From a virus, in IMG/VR virus record IMGVR_UViG_3300046816_000632, positions 1 through 30,292 of that record: 30,292 nucleotides of DNA. One strand, written 5' to 3'. Numbering within the stretch: position 1 is the stretch's first letter; the number at the start of each line of letters is the position of its first letter. The notes beneath the pieces are model-generated. The model saw nothing but the letters and a program-made list of their open reading frames with translations, had not been told where the DNA came from and made no database searches. The translations under genes were made by a program, and so were the position numbers. Shown here piece by piece: positions 1 through 7,744 of this stretch.

Positions 1-447
1 GATCACGAGACCGAGCGTCGCCTGCACCGTCGCCGCGTCCGCGTCGTCCACGAAGGTGCGCGCGAAGGCCGAGAGCGTCGTGAGGGCTGCCGTTCCGGAC
101 CCCGTGAAGTAGGGGAGCGAGTCGGCCGCCGAAATCAGGCCCGCGAGCGCCGCGAGCTCGGCGTCGAAGGCTTGCACGTTCGTGCCGATCACCAGGCCGA
201 GCGTCCCGCGCACCGTCGCCGCGTCCGCGTCGTCGAGGAAGGTGCGCGCGAAGGCCGAGAGCGTCGTGGTCGCGAGGACCTTCGAGCCCGTGAAGTACGG
301 GAGCGCGTTCGCCGAGGTCGAGAGGCCCGCGAGCGCGAGGAGCGCGTCGTCGTAGGCCTGGACGTTGACTCCGATCGCCAATCCGAGGGAGGCGCGCTGC
401 GTGGCGAGGTCAGCGCCGGGGACTAGTCCACCAGGGTCGACGGGCAT
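1..447 (-). CDS. Tail fibre-like repeat protein, partial (3' end outside window)
   Basis: An open frame of 149 codons runs from an ATG at 447 off the left edge with no stop. Residues 21-82 and 83-144 are two copies of a 62-residue repeat and a third copy starts at 145. Each copy has the pattern LGL-x-I-G, then NVQA[YF]D, LALAGL or similar, LPYFTGS, TTLSAFARTF and DDADAAT. This pattern is typical of phage tail fibre and appendage proteins, where the repeats form the shaft. The gene starts 9 bases after the stop of the membrane protein gene upstream. The role as a fibre is inferred from the repeat type and the late position; the receptor-binding end is not visible. Confidence 0.8.
   Translation of the reverse strand, partial: MPVDPGGLVPGADLATQRASLGLAIGVNVQAYDDALLALAGLSTSANALPYFTGSKVLATTTLSAFARTFLDDADAATVRGTLGLVIGTNVQAFDAELAALAGLISAADSLPYFTGSGTAALTTLSAFARTFVDDADAATVQATLGLVI
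16..387 (-). repeat. Two tandem 186-bp coding repeats
   Basis: Positions 387-202 and 201-16 (read on the minus strand) encode the two 62-residue fibre repeats. They match closely at DNA level, for example over the stretch coding for TTLSAFARTF and DDADAAT. Tandem repeats of this kind can gain or lose copies by recombination and can also break assemblies. Confidence 0.85.
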
Positions 448-456
448 GGCCGGAAG

Positions 457-1155
457 CTACCCTCCGGCGGGGCCGTTGTCTCGGGTCGGTGCGGTCGAGG
501 GCGCGGGCGCTGCGGCCGTAGGGGGGTCAACCTTCGGGGCGGCAGGGGCGTGCAGCGAAGAGGGCTTCGCGAGGGAGACCGCGACGGACCAGAGTTGCAG
601 CGCGCGGGCTCTCGCGCTGTTCCAGGCCCACACGGCGAGCGTGCGCAGCGCGGACTGCGCCTTCGGGTGGTTCAGTACCCACCCGAGCAGGAACGCGCCA
701 GCGAGGAGCCAGCCAGCGAGGCGGACGAGCTCGAGCGAGCGCGAGAAGAACCCCTCGGTGACCTGCTTCGGCAGCCCCTTCACGTCCGGAGCCGGGAGTT
801 CGAGGTTGCCCTTCTTCCCGGTCTCGGAGGTGTCGAACGTGTCGACCCTGGGCTTGCCAGGAGTGCCGTCCTTCGCCGGAACCGGGGTCTGGACCACGTA
901 GACGCGCTCCTTGACCTTCTCGGGCGGGGCGAGTTCGGCGTCGACCAGCATGGCGAGGAAGACCGCGCCGGCGAAGATCGGGATGCCCGCGGGGCCGCCG
1001 ACCACGACGGAGAGCATTCCGCCAACGGCCGCAGTCGTCGCGGCGGCGCCGTGCTCCTTGAACTTCTGGTAGCCCGTGTCCGTGCAACTCGAGCACGGGA
1101 GCGCGAGGACGAGAGCGAGGACGAAGAAGAGCCAGAACCGGGGGGGCTTGTGCAC
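457..1155 (-). CDS. Membrane protein with lipoprotein-like N-terminus
   Basis: The protein has 232 residues. The start is a GTG at 1155, preceded by AGGAG with a 5-base spacing, which decides against longer upstream starts. The N-terminus is basic, then hydrophobic (residues 7-20), then cysteine-containing (C21, C24). This looks like an export or lipoprotein signal, but the lipobox is not canonical. A glycine/alanine/valine-rich hydrophobic stretch spans 42-72 and a clear membrane helix spans 144-162. The C-terminus is rich in proline and alanine. The gene follows three small genes, two with membrane helices, between the tail fibre and a second fibre gene, where lysis genes often sit. A lysis role is only inferred from position. 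Confidence 0.7.
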   Translation of the reverse strand: MHKPPRFWLFFVLALVLALPCSSCTDTGYQKFKEHGAAATTAAVGGMLSVVVGGPAGIPIFAGAVFLAMLVDAELAPPEKVKERVYVVQTPVPAKDGTPGKPRVDTFDTSETGKKGNLELPAPDVKGLPKQVTEGFFSRSLELVRLAGWLLAGAFLLGWVLNHPKAQSALRTLAVWAWNSARARALQLWSVAVSLAKPSSLHAPAAPKVDPPTAAAPAPSTAPTRDNGPAGG

Positions 1156-1166
1156 GCTTGCTCCTA

Positions 1167-1460
1167 TCACTTGTCGGGCGGACTCGATCCCATCTTGCCT
1201 CGGACGATCCCGAAGTGCCGCGAGAGCCAGTGCTCGAGCGTCTCCGGCGGCTCGTAGGGGGTCGACACCTCGATCGGCTGGCCTCCGCTCGTCCACGTCG
1301 ACACGATCGGGTAGGCCGTGTCGGGCGGGTAGGACGTCGCGGACGAGTCGACTGCAGCGACGTGCGTGTCGAGCCAGTCGGCGAGGGTCTGGCCGAGTTG
1401 GTAGTAGGTCTGCGTCGGACCGCTCGATCCCGTCCAGTCCGAGGAAATCGGGTGCGACAC
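1167..1460 (-). CDS. Small protein with two WLxxH motifs
   Basis: This 97-residue protein starts with GTG at 1460 and has no membrane helix. It has two copies of a short motif: WLDTHVAAV at residues 29-37 and WLSRHFGIV at 78-86. The gene just upstream carries the same motif once (WLDEHVAVV). I do not recognise a family. The gene starts 3 bases after the preceding stop, so the two are probably translated together. A virion or lysis-associated role is possible from context only. Confidence 0.65.
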   Translation of the reverse strand: MSHPISSDWTGSSGPTQTYYQLGQTLADWLDTHVAAVDSSATSYPPDTAYPIVSTWTSGGQPIEVSTPYEPPETLEHWLSRHFGIVRGKMGSSPPDK

Positions 1461-1463
1461 TCG

Positions 1464-1745
1464 CTACCTGCCTTCCAGGGCCGGGAAGCGAGCCTGCGCG
1501 AGTTCGACGACCGCAACGTGCTCGTCGAGCCACGCGCTGTAGTCGCGACGCTCTCCGACGAGGCTCCACGCCCGGTTCGTGCCGCGCGCGCTGCGCCAGG
1601 AGGTCTCGATCCCGTGGACTGCTCCGCGGGCGAACGCTTCCTCGGGAATCCGGTCCCGGACCTCGCTGAAGGTGCGCACGCCCCAGAACCCGACGGCGAG
1701 AATTGCGACGAGCATGGAGAAGAAGACGACTTGAACTCGCGTCAC
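1464..1745 (-). CDS. Small membrane protein, N-terminal helix
   Basis: This 93-residue protein has one strong membrane helix at residues 7-23 followed by a charged soluble part, as in a type II inner-membrane protein. After the helix comes SEVRDRIPEEAFAR (27-40), closely resembling SDIRDKLSSDDFSR in the gene upstream. WLDEHVAVV at 72-80 resembles motifs in the gene downstream. Its start overlaps the last base of the upstream stop codon. The topology would fit an inner-membrane spanin or a small accessory protein, but no family match can be claimed. Confidence 0.65.
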   Translation of the reverse strand: MTRVQVVFFSMLVAILAVGFWGVRTFSEVRDRIPEEAFARGAVHGIETSWRSARGTNRAWSLVGERRDYSAWLDEHVAVVELAQARFPALEGR

Positions 1746-2056
1746 TACTTTTTTTCTCCTTCGCTCCGCCGATACAGGTACGGGTCGTACTCCGAGGCGG
1801 AGCCGCGCTCGGGGAGCCAGATCGGCGCGTCGAAGCTGCCCTTCGCGGCCTGGTTCAGTCGGAGCGTGTACCTCGAGAAGTCGTCGCTTGAGAGCTTGTC
1901 TCGGATGTCGCTGCGCAGGTCCTTCAGGTAGCCCGCGATCGCGAAGGCCGAGAGGAGCGCGCCGGTCATGAAGATCCAGTCGAACGTCGACCGAGCGCCA
2001 ATCGGACGCGCTGGCTTCTGTTCCTGCTCCGGCTCGAGCTCGGGACGGTGCGTCAC
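1745..2056 (-). CDS. Small single-helix membrane protein
   Basis: This 103-residue protein starts with GTG at 2056. A good ribosome binding site (AGGAGA) lies just upstream and overlaps the stop region of the preceding gene. Residues 1-25 are charged and proline-rich, one membrane helix spans 26-43, and a charged part follows with SDIRDKLSSDDFSR at 49-62. That motif is shared with the next gene, suggesting a tandem duplication. The acidic C-terminal part has DPYLYRR near the end. It could be a holin-like or spanin-like protein; position between fibre genes is the only support. Confidence 0.65.
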   Translation of the reverse strand: MTHRPELEPEQEQKPARPIGARSTFDWIFMTGALLSAFAIAGYLKDLRSDIRDKLSSDDFSRYTLRLNQAAKGSFDAPIWLPERGSASEYDPYLYRRSEGEKK

Positions 2057-2067
2057 GGGACTCTCTC

Positions 2068-2586
2068 CTAGGGGATGAGGTCGAGGGCGTCGACGGCGGC
2101 CTGACAGTCGACCTCGGTCGTGGCGGCGTTGATTGCCACGTTCGCGGCGTTCACGGCGGAGTCGACGAAGGCGAGGTTCGTTTTGAGCGTCGCGAGTTGC
2201 GTCAGGTAGAAGGTGTGCACGAGCAGCACGGAGGCGCCGTGCGTCCCGACCTGCGCCCCGAGCAGCGGGTAGTCGCCGTCGGATGGAGCGATCGCCGCGT
2301 CGTAGTCCTGCGCTTCCTTGTAGCGCAGCGCGTTCAGGAGTTGGTCCGGGTCAGCGACCAGGGCCGTGCGGCGGTCGCCCGCGAGGGACGCGACGCGACC
2401 GACGTAGCGCGCGTGCAGCGCGTCGAGGCTCTCCGGAGTCGCGGACGTCGTCGATCCGCCGCCGGCCGTGAAGGTGAGCCAGTCGACGTAGGCCGAGTTG
2501 CTCGGGTCGCGCGGGAACTCGTAGCCGTCCGATCGAAGGATCGTCGAGTCCGAGGCCGTGCTCGTGAAAGAGTAGGTGTAGCCCAT
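2068..2586 (-). CDS. Hypothetical tail-fibre-associated protein
   Basis: This 172-residue protein starts with ATG at 2586 with AAGGGA 5 bases upstream. It begins MGYTYSFTST, and YVDWLTFTAGGG follows at about residue 33. The middle is charged and the C-terminal third is alanine-rich and helical. It follows the tail fibre gene after a 15-base gap. In Mu-like phages this slot usually holds a fibre assembly chaperone or an accessory fibre protein, but I see no diagnostic motif. Function is unassigned. Confidence 0.65.
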   Translation of the reverse strand: MGYTYSFTSTASDSTILRSDGYEFPRDPSNSAYVDWLTFTAGGGSTTSATPESLDALHARYVGRVASLAGDRRTALVADPDQLLNALRYKEAQDYDAAIAPSDGDYPLLGAQVGTHGASVLLVHTFYLTQLATLKTNLAFVDSAVNAANVAINAATTEVDCQAAVDALDLIP

Positions 2587-2601
2587 CGCGTTCCCTTCGG
2601 T

Positions 2602-3783
2602 TCAGAGTTCGGCGTCCGCGGCCCAGTGCGCCTGCCCGACGCCGGCGACCTCGCTCGTCCCCTGCGGGGAACCGGTTGCCTGTCTCGAGGTTCCGGTCGT
2701 CGAGCTGACGGTGTGCCCGGCGGCCGATACGACGATCGATCCGACCGCGCCGGTGTCGGGCCTGTACCACGAAATCGAAGGCGTACCGCGCTTCTCGACC
2801 GTGAAGCGCGTCTCCGCGTCCGCGTAGTCGCCGCCGTTGTTGCCCCAGTTGTACCAGCGTTTCTGGGCGACGGTCGACGCCGTCGCGGGGTCCGTGTCGA
2901 ACTCGTAGCTTTTCTCGAAGAAGCGCCGGCAGAGCGCGAGTTCGGTCGCGATCTGGCGCACCTCGAAGCTCGAGGCGTTGTCGCCGAACTCGAACTGCGC
3001 CCTCGAGTAGTCGAGGGTGTAGGTCGTTCCGGTCGGCCCGAGGAAGGCGAGCTCGAGGTAGTCGTTCCCGGCGGTACCGAGCGTCTTGCCCCCGATGCCC
3101 GGCATCGCGAAGGTGACCTGGTAGAAGGCCCACGACGTCGTCACGGAGAGCGTCGTGGTTCCGACGACCACGGGGCTCGACGGGCTCCCGCCGGTGCCGA
3201 AGTTCTGCGTAGCGCGCGCCGAGACCGTGATCGGAGCGGACGCCTTGAGCCAGATTCCGACGGTCACGTCGACGCCCGAGAACCCGCGCACGCCCTCGAT
3301 CCGCTGGACGTCGCTCGGAGTGCCCACGCTCGAGCCCGTGGTCTGCGCGTGGCGCATGAAGTAGACCGGGTCGCCCGGAACCGCGCTCTGCCCGACGGTG
3401 TGCGCTTGGCGCGACACGGTCGCGACTCCCGTTCCCGAGGAGTCCGCCGCTGCGAGCCAGCGGTCGAGCACGAGGCCGGAGACAGCGCCGCCAGCGACCG
3501 AGAGCGCCGCGGTCTTGCGGCGCTGCGCGAACTTGAAGTCGCCGTTGATCAGCAGGTTCCGCGAGCCCGCGCGCAGGCCGACGAGCGCCTGGATCGACGC
3601 GACGACCTGCGAGGAGTTGTTTTTGTCGGGCGTGATCCCCGCGGCGTCGAGGACGTGCTGCAGTTCGTCCTGGACGGAGTTGAGCCAGCCGGCGTTGACG
3701 ACGGTCGCGGGGATGCCCTGGCTCGGGTCGCCCTGAGTGAAGTGGTTGTCGCCCGTCGCGCCCTGGGAGTCGATCTTGTACAA
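2602..3783 (-). CDS. Tail fibre protein
   Basis: This 393-residue protein probably starts at a TTG at 3783, because AAGGGG lies 5 bases upstream and a longer reading would overlap the previous gene. Residues 1-65 match the common fibre N-terminus, with IDSQGATGDNHFTQGDPSQG, PATVVNAGWLNSVQDEL and AAGITPDKNNSSQ. This part is known to attach fibres to the baseplate. From about residue 80, NLLINGDFKFAQR opens a beta-rich domain common in fibres and spikes that bind surface sugars. The C-terminus (GTPSISWYRPDTG and after) would be the tip. It follows the gp48-like gene, the expected place in Mu-type order. The host receptor cannot be told. Confidence 0.88.
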   Translation of the reverse strand: MYKIDSQGATGDNHFTQGDPSQGIPATVVNAGWLNSVQDELQHVLDAAGITPDKNNSSQVVASIQALVGLRAGSRNLLINGDFKFAQRRKTAALSVAGGAVSGLVLDRWLAAADSSGTGVATVSRQAHTVGQSAVPGDPVYFMRHAQTTGSSVGTPSDVQRIEGVRGFSGVDVTVGIWLKASAPITVSARATQNFGTGGSPSSPVVVGTTTLSVTTSWAFYQVTFAMPGIGGKTLGTAGNDYLELAFLGPTGTTYTLDYSRAQFEFGDNASSFEVRQIATELALCRRFFEKSYEFDTDPATASTVAQKRWYNWGNNGGDYADAETRFTVEKRGTPSISWYRPDTGAVGSIVVSAAGHTVSSTTGTSRQATGSPQGTSEVAGVGQAHWAADAEL

Positions 3784-3794
3784 GGGGTCCCCTT

Positions 3795-4508
3795 CTAGGA
3801 AACGGTGGCCGGTGGCGTCCCGAGAGTGACGACCACGGGGTCGGGGTGCAAGAGCAGCACGTAGAGGAACCGCACGAAGACGTGCGCCGGGGCCGCCTCC
3901 GAGAGCGAGCACTCGAGCAGGGAGTTACCCCAGACGGCGAGCGCCTCGCCGACGAGCGAACCGGCGGAGAAATACTGGGTCGTGATCGGTGCCGACACGA
4001 CGTCCATCGTGAAGGGCCACGCCAGCGGGAGGCCCAGCCTGTCGCCCGCGCGCGCGTACCCCGCGAGGAAGGCCTCGCCCGGGTTCGTGAGCAGGTCGCC
4101 GGCCCGCGAGCCCGCGCGGAAGGCCTGGTAGTCGACGACCGTGACCGAGAACCCGAGCGACGCGGCGAGCTCGACGAAGTACGCCGGGCTCTGCCCTCCC
4201 TGCTCGAGCAGTCGCGCGAGGACCGCGCCGCGGCGCGCTTCGAGGCCCTCGAGAGGCCCGGTGCACGGGCTCGGCAGGCCGAGGAAGGTTTCCCAGTCCT
4301 CGAGGAGTTCGACCGTCGCTCGAGGGTCGCCTTCCCTCCGAAGGTCGCCCGCTCTCCCATGCACGCGCGCGAGTTCCCCGGCCATCCCGAGCAGCAGCTT
4401 CCGCAGGTTCGAGTCCGGAGACGGTCCCCACGCGCGCCCGGGCGGCAGCAGGGAGCGTAGTTGCTCGGCGTAGCTCGACTCGACGGCGGTGGGGCTGGAA
4501 AGTCCCAC
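3795..4508 (-). CDS. Mu gp48-like baseplate protein (DUF2313/YmfQ family)
   Basis: This 237-residue protein starts with GTG at 4508. It has the family pattern: LLPPGRAWGP near the N-terminus, LLLGMAGELARVHGRAGDL, RATVELLEDWETFLGLP, and near the C-terminus LLECSLSEAAPAHVFVRFLY. In Mu-like phages this protein is part of the baseplate periphery linking baseplate and fibre. It lies directly between the gp47-like gene (3-base gap) and the tail fibre, exactly as in Mu. The length is typical for the family. Confidence 0.88.
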   Translation of the reverse strand: MGLSSPTAVESSYAEQLRSLLPPGRAWGPSPDSNLRKLLLGMAGELARVHGRAGDLRREGDPRATVELLEDWETFLGLPSPCTGPLEGLEARRGAVLARLLEQGGQSPAYFVELAASLGFSVTVVDYQAFRAGSRAGDLLTNPGEAFLAGYARAGDRLGLPLAWPFTMDVVSAPITTQYFSAGSLVGEALAVWGNSLLECSLSEAAPAHVFVRFLYVLLLHPDPVVVTLGTPPATVS

Positions 4509-4511
4509 GGC

Positions 4512-5567
4512 CTACGAGAACGAGACGGTGCCGAGGACCGGGAGGCGACCGAACGGAGCCACGACGTCGGCGCTCGGGCTCGAGAGGACGTGGTCGTGCT
4601 CGCCGTCCGCGAGCGAGATTGCCTCCTGGAGGTGCGAGAGGAGGATCGTGCCTCCCGGGGCGGCCTCGCGCTTGAAGAGGTCCTCGAGCGCGGCCTCGAC
4701 GGCGGCCTGGGTCGGAGCGTCGCTCGGGTCGACGTGCAGCGCGACGTCGACCGGCAGCGCGACGGGCGCGAAGACGAAGAGTTGGGCCGTGACGGGCCTG
4801 TTGACCTGGAGGTGCGCGAGAACCGCCGCGACCTGCGCGTCGTTCGGGATCGGGCCGCCGCTCGCGTCGTCGACCGTGAATGTGACCGTGACGGCGCCGA
4901 CCTGCGGGGTCTGCGGGTAGACCCACGCCCCGACCACGCCCGCAACCTCGCGCGTCCACGCGATCCAGTCGTCTGCCGATCCGCCGCGCGCGGGCTCGCG
5001 CCACGCTTCGAGCACGCGCGCGCGCAGCGCGTCGTCGCTCTCCGCGTCGGATCCGCCGGCGAGTCCCGCGGGGTCGATGGTGGCGGAGGGCGAGACGCCC
5101 GGGATCGAGGACGAGAGCGTGAGCATCGTTCCCGAGACGGAGTTGCTCGAGGCTCCCGCGACCTTCGCCTGCACGGTGGTAGAGACCGTGCCGTCGCTTC
5201 CGACCGTCGCCGGCGCGCGCGTGCGGAAGACCGCGCCGTCCGCGCGCTGCAGTTGCACGTTCGGCCCGAAGGTCGTTCCGACCTGCCCGGTGAACGTCGC
5301 CGTGCCCGTCGCGAACTGCGCGGGGATGCGCACGACGCCGCGCAGGTCTGCCCACTGGAGCAGCCCGTCGAGGTCCGAGGTCTGCGGGAACTGCTGCCGC
5401 GAGAGCCAGTCGAGGTAGCCGTACAGGAGGTGAACGGCGCCCGCGACCACGTAGGCGAGCGCGAGCAGCACGGAGCGCGGGAGCAGTCCGGAGAGGCCGA
5501 GGCGGCCGGCGAGGTCGGCCGACACCCTCGAGCGCAGGTCGGCGAGGGTCGGGCGTTGGAAGCTCAC
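4512..5567 (-). CDS. Baseplate protein J / Mu gp47-like wedge protein
   Basis: This 351-residue protein starts with GTG at 5567. The N-terminal third is helical with SRQQFPQTSDLDGLLQWADL, a usual J-protein element. The central hallmark is GGSDAESDDALRARVLEAWR followed by GSADDWIAWTREVAGV. The C-terminus carries the repeated beta-domain region. J proteins form the baseplate wedges that connect hub and fibres and trigger sheath contraction. The gene sits between gp46-like and gp48-like genes. Confidence 0.92.
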   Translation of the reverse strand: MSFQRPTLADLRSRVSADLAGRLGLSGLLPRSVLLALAYVVAGAVHLLYGYLDWLSRQQFPQTSDLDGLLQWADLRGVVRIPAQFATGTATFTGQVGTTFGPNVQLQRADGAVFRTRAPATVGSDGTVSTTVQAKVAGASSNSVSGTMLTLSSSIPGVSPSATIDPAGLAGGSDAESDDALRARVLEAWREPARGGSADDWIAWTREVAGVVGAWVYPQTPQVGAVTVTFTVDDASGGPIPNDAQVAAVLAHLQVNRPVTAQLFVFAPVALPVDVALHVDPSDAPTQAAVEAALEDLFKREAAPGGTILLSHLQEAISLADGEHDHVLSSPSADVVAPFGRLPVLGTVSFS

Positions 5568-5583
5568 GGGCTCGAAGCGTGCG

Positions 5584-6090
5584 TCAGCCCGGCGAAACTT
5601 GCAAGAGCAGCCCCTCCGAGCGCAGGAGGAGGGCCTCGGCGTCGGTCCAGAGCGACGCCCACTTCTTCGACGTCCCCCTGGTCAGCGAGACCGCAAGCTG
5701 CAGCGTCCCGTCCGAGAGGTAGGACGCCGAAGCGGAGGCCGAGGCCGCGATCCCTTCCGTCTTGAGCCACTGCAGCGCGCTCGTCGCGGAGTCGGCCGCG
5801 AGAGCCGCGCTGGCGGCCGTCGCCTTCGCGCGGTCGAGGAGCCAGAGGGAAGACCCATAGGAGTCTCCGGCGACCTCGGCCCAGTACCCGCGGAGGTCCT
5901 GGTCGAGCAGCGGCCGGGAGTCGTCCGCGGGCACCTTCGCGTCCGAGAAGAGCGAGAGCAGCACGGCGGTCACGACGCCGCCGGAGTCGGACAGGTCCCC
6001 GCTCTCGAGGATGAGGTCGCCCCCTCCGGGTCCCCAGGAAAGCTCGAGGTCCACGCGCGCGAGGGTCGCTCGCCGCGCTCCGGCGGTCAA
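5584..6090 (-). CDS. Mu gp46-like baseplate protein
   Basis: The 168-residue reading starts at a TTG (6090) that overlaps the upstream TGA as TTGA. A shorter reading from GTG at 6054 (VDLELSWGPGGGDL) fits family N-termini better, so the start is uncertain. Family features are the opening acidic segment, LILESGDLSDSGGVVTAVLLS, LFSDAKVPADDSRP and GYWAEVAGDSYGSSLWLLDR. In Mu-type baseplates this is the small wedge protein similar to P2 W and T4 gp25. Its order between spike and J genes agrees. Confidence 0.86.
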   Translation of the reverse strand: MTAGARRATLARVDLELSWGPGGGDLILESGDLSDSGGVVTAVLLSLFSDAKVPADDSRPLLDQDLRGYWAEVAGDSYGSSLWLLDRAKATAASAALAADSATSALQWLKTEGIAASASASASYLSDGTLQLAVSLTRGTSKKWASLWTDAEALLLRSEGLLLQVSPG

Positions 6091-6629
6091 GCCTGCGGCG
6101 TCGGCGGACCGGTGGAACCGCCGTCGTGCTCGGGGTGCACGTGCACGTCGTAGAGGTCCCGGAAGTCCTGGAGCGAGCCCGCGCCGTCCGAAACGTCGCC
6201 CGTGGCGACGACGTCGCCCTCGACGCGGAGTAGGGGAGCGATCACGCGGACCTCGGCGGCAGCGGTCACCTCGACGACCCCGCCGCGGCGCAGGACGATC
6301 CGGGTTCCCTCGAAGGTGTAGAGGCAGGCCTCGCCCGGCTTGAGGTCCTTCGGTCGGTAGCGCGGGTCTCCGTCCGCGACGCAGACCCCGTGAGAGCGGT
6401 CGCCCCCGACGAAGAGGACGAAGACCTCGTCTCCAGGCAGCGGGCTTGACGTGAACCCGTAGAACTGCGGCCGCTCGACCCGGTTGCGCGTCTCGCCCTT
6501 CAAGAGGCCCACCTGGAGGCGCTGGGTCCCGGCGCTCTCGTCGACCAGGCGCAGGGAACCCCTGGAGAAAGTGCCCACGACGCGCCGCCAGAGCGGGGCC
6601 AGGGCGCGGTTGAAGTCCTGGAGCTTCAC
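6087..6629 (-). CDS. Mu gp45-like baseplate spike protein
   Basis: This 180-residue protein starts with GTG at 6629, overlapping the hub gene stop as GTGA. The N-terminal part forms the OB-like region (VERPQFYGFTSSPLPGDEVF) and then a beta-rich stretch TRIVLRRGGVVEVTAAAEVR leads to LLRVEGDVVATGDVSDG. The end, VHVHPEHDGGSTGPPTP, is histidine-rich and typical of the trimeric spike, where histidines bind a metal ion at the tip. It is the membrane-piercing spike under the hub. The short length is normal for Mu gp45. Confidence 0.9.
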   Translation of the reverse strand: MKLQDFNRALAPLWRRVVGTFSRGSLRLVDESAGTQRLQVGLLKGETRNRVERPQFYGFTSSPLPGDEVFVLFVGGDRSHGVCVADGDPRYRPKDLKPGEACLYTFEGTRIVLRRGGVVEVTAAAEVRVIAPLLRVEGDVVATGDVSDGAGSLQDFRDLYDVHVHPEHDGGSTGPPTPQA

Positions 6630-7744
6630 GGGGGCGCGTCCAACTCCCCTTGGTCGCCTCCGCCCTCGAGGTCGGAGCCGAAGACCGGCTCGTCCTCGAG
6701 GCGCGGCGGCTCGGGGATCCAGGCGTCCGGACGGGTCAGGGTGAGCTCGGTGACCTGGCCGCGCGCGCGACTCTTGTGGAAGCGCACGCCGGAAATGAGC
6801 CAGTCCCCGTCGGCGCGGCACCTCGGGATTTTCACCTGGACGACCTGGTTCGGGACCCAGAGCGGGCCCGTCGTGACGTTCTGGCGCCAGCCCGACACGG
6901 TCACGGCCAGCGTCGACCCGCGGGCGGCCCTGGTCGTCGCCTCCCACTGCGCGCGCTCGAGCGCGCGGACGTCGTCGACTGCGGCCTCGGCCACGATCAC
7001 GGTCGTGCGCTCCTGCCTGGGGACCGGGTCGACGGCCACGCCCTCGAGCTCGGCGCAGTCGGAGCCCCAGGCAAGGGCGCTCCCGGGCTGCTGCCCGCGC
7101 ACGTAGTAGCGCGAGAACCTCGCCGAGCGGTCGAGCCGCACGGACGCGGACTTGACGTTCACGCCCTCGCGCAGGCCCACGCTGGCGCGGCCCGTGGACG
7201 CTTGGGTCAGCAGGACGGCGCCCGCCGCGGTCGAGCCCAGGAGCACGCGGCGGAGCCTGCAGGCGCGCTCGAGCGCCTCGTGCGACGTCTCTCCGGGGCG
7301 CAGCCCGAAGACCTGGAACGGGTCGCCGAGGTCGAGTCCGTCCTGGACCAGGACCGTGATCCCGAACGGTTCGCAGAGCGTCTCGGCGAGCTCGAGCAGC
7401 CCGACCTCGTAGTACTCGACGTCGAGGCCCGCCGGCGTGCAGTCGACCAGGTCGCCGGCCAGGTCGCGTCCCTCCACCGAGACGGTGTGCTCCCGCGGCC
7501 CGAAGCTCGACTCGACCGCGTCCACGTACCCCGAGAGCCAGACGTCGCCCCCCACGACGAGCTCGCAGGCTGCTCCCTCGGGCACGGGAAAGAGGCCGAG
7601 CGCGTCGGCCGATCGGTCCGAGACCTTCAGCCGGAACGAGCCGCAGAGGGCCTCCATTGTGCGCGCGCAGTCGACCTCCTCCCAGCCGGCGAAGGACTGG
7701 CCGTCGACGGTCAGGACGACGTCGGGCGCGCCGGTGCTAGGCAT
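6626..7744 (-). CDS. Mu gp44-like baseplate hub protein (late control D family)
   Basis: This 372-residue protein starts with ATG at 7744, overlapping the end of the preceding gene by 8 bases. It begins with the beta-barrel pattern PDVVLTVDGQSFAGWEEV, then LKVSDRS and VWLSGYVDAVESSF, HTVSVEGRDLAGDLVDC and ETLCEPFGITVLV, as in gp44 and P2 D-type hubs. The C-terminal half has WVPNQVVQVKIPR and GDWLISGVRFHKS. The hub is a trimer that joins the tube to the spike. The proline- and glutamate-rich C-terminal tail is variable in the family. Confidence 0.92.
   Translation of the reverse strand: MPSTGAPDVVLTVDGQSFAGWEEVDCARTMEALCGSFRLKVSDRSADALGLFPVPEGAACELVVGGDVWLSGYVDAVESSFGPREHTVSVEGRDLAGDLVDCTPAGLDVEYYEVGLLELAETLCEPFGITVLVQDGLDLGDPFQVFGLRPGETSHEALERACRLRRVLLGSTAAGAVLLTQASTGRASVGLREGVNVKSASVRLDRSARFSRYYVRGQQPGSALAWGSDCAELEGVAVDPVPRQERTTVIVAEAAVDDVRALERAQWEATTRAARGSTLAVTVSGWRQNVTTGPLWVPNQVVQVKIPRCRADGDWLISGVRFHKSRARGQVTELTLTRPDAWIPEPPRLEDEPVFGSDLEGGGDQGELDAPP

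Noticed and set aside
21-387. CRISPR-like array in the repeated DNA at the left edge
   Set aside because: The repeats are 186 bases, in frame and encode a fibre repeat; there are no short repeats with unique spacers.
457-1569. A longer version of the membrane protein starting at 1569
   Set aside because: The first 138 residues are arginine-rich shadow of two real genes; the GTG at 1155 has a good ribosome binding site and begins an export-like signal.
457-2056. Holin, endolysin and spanin assignments for the small membrane genes
   Set aside because: Topology and position fit loosely, but there is no catalytic motif, no clear lipobox and no family pattern, so no lysis gene is named.
2351-4945. 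A very long minus-strand open frame of 864 codons across the tail fibre and baseplate genes
   Set aside because: It is rich in arginine and serine, has no domain, and overlaps three well-supported genes in another frame. High GC content leaves few stops in the shadow frames.
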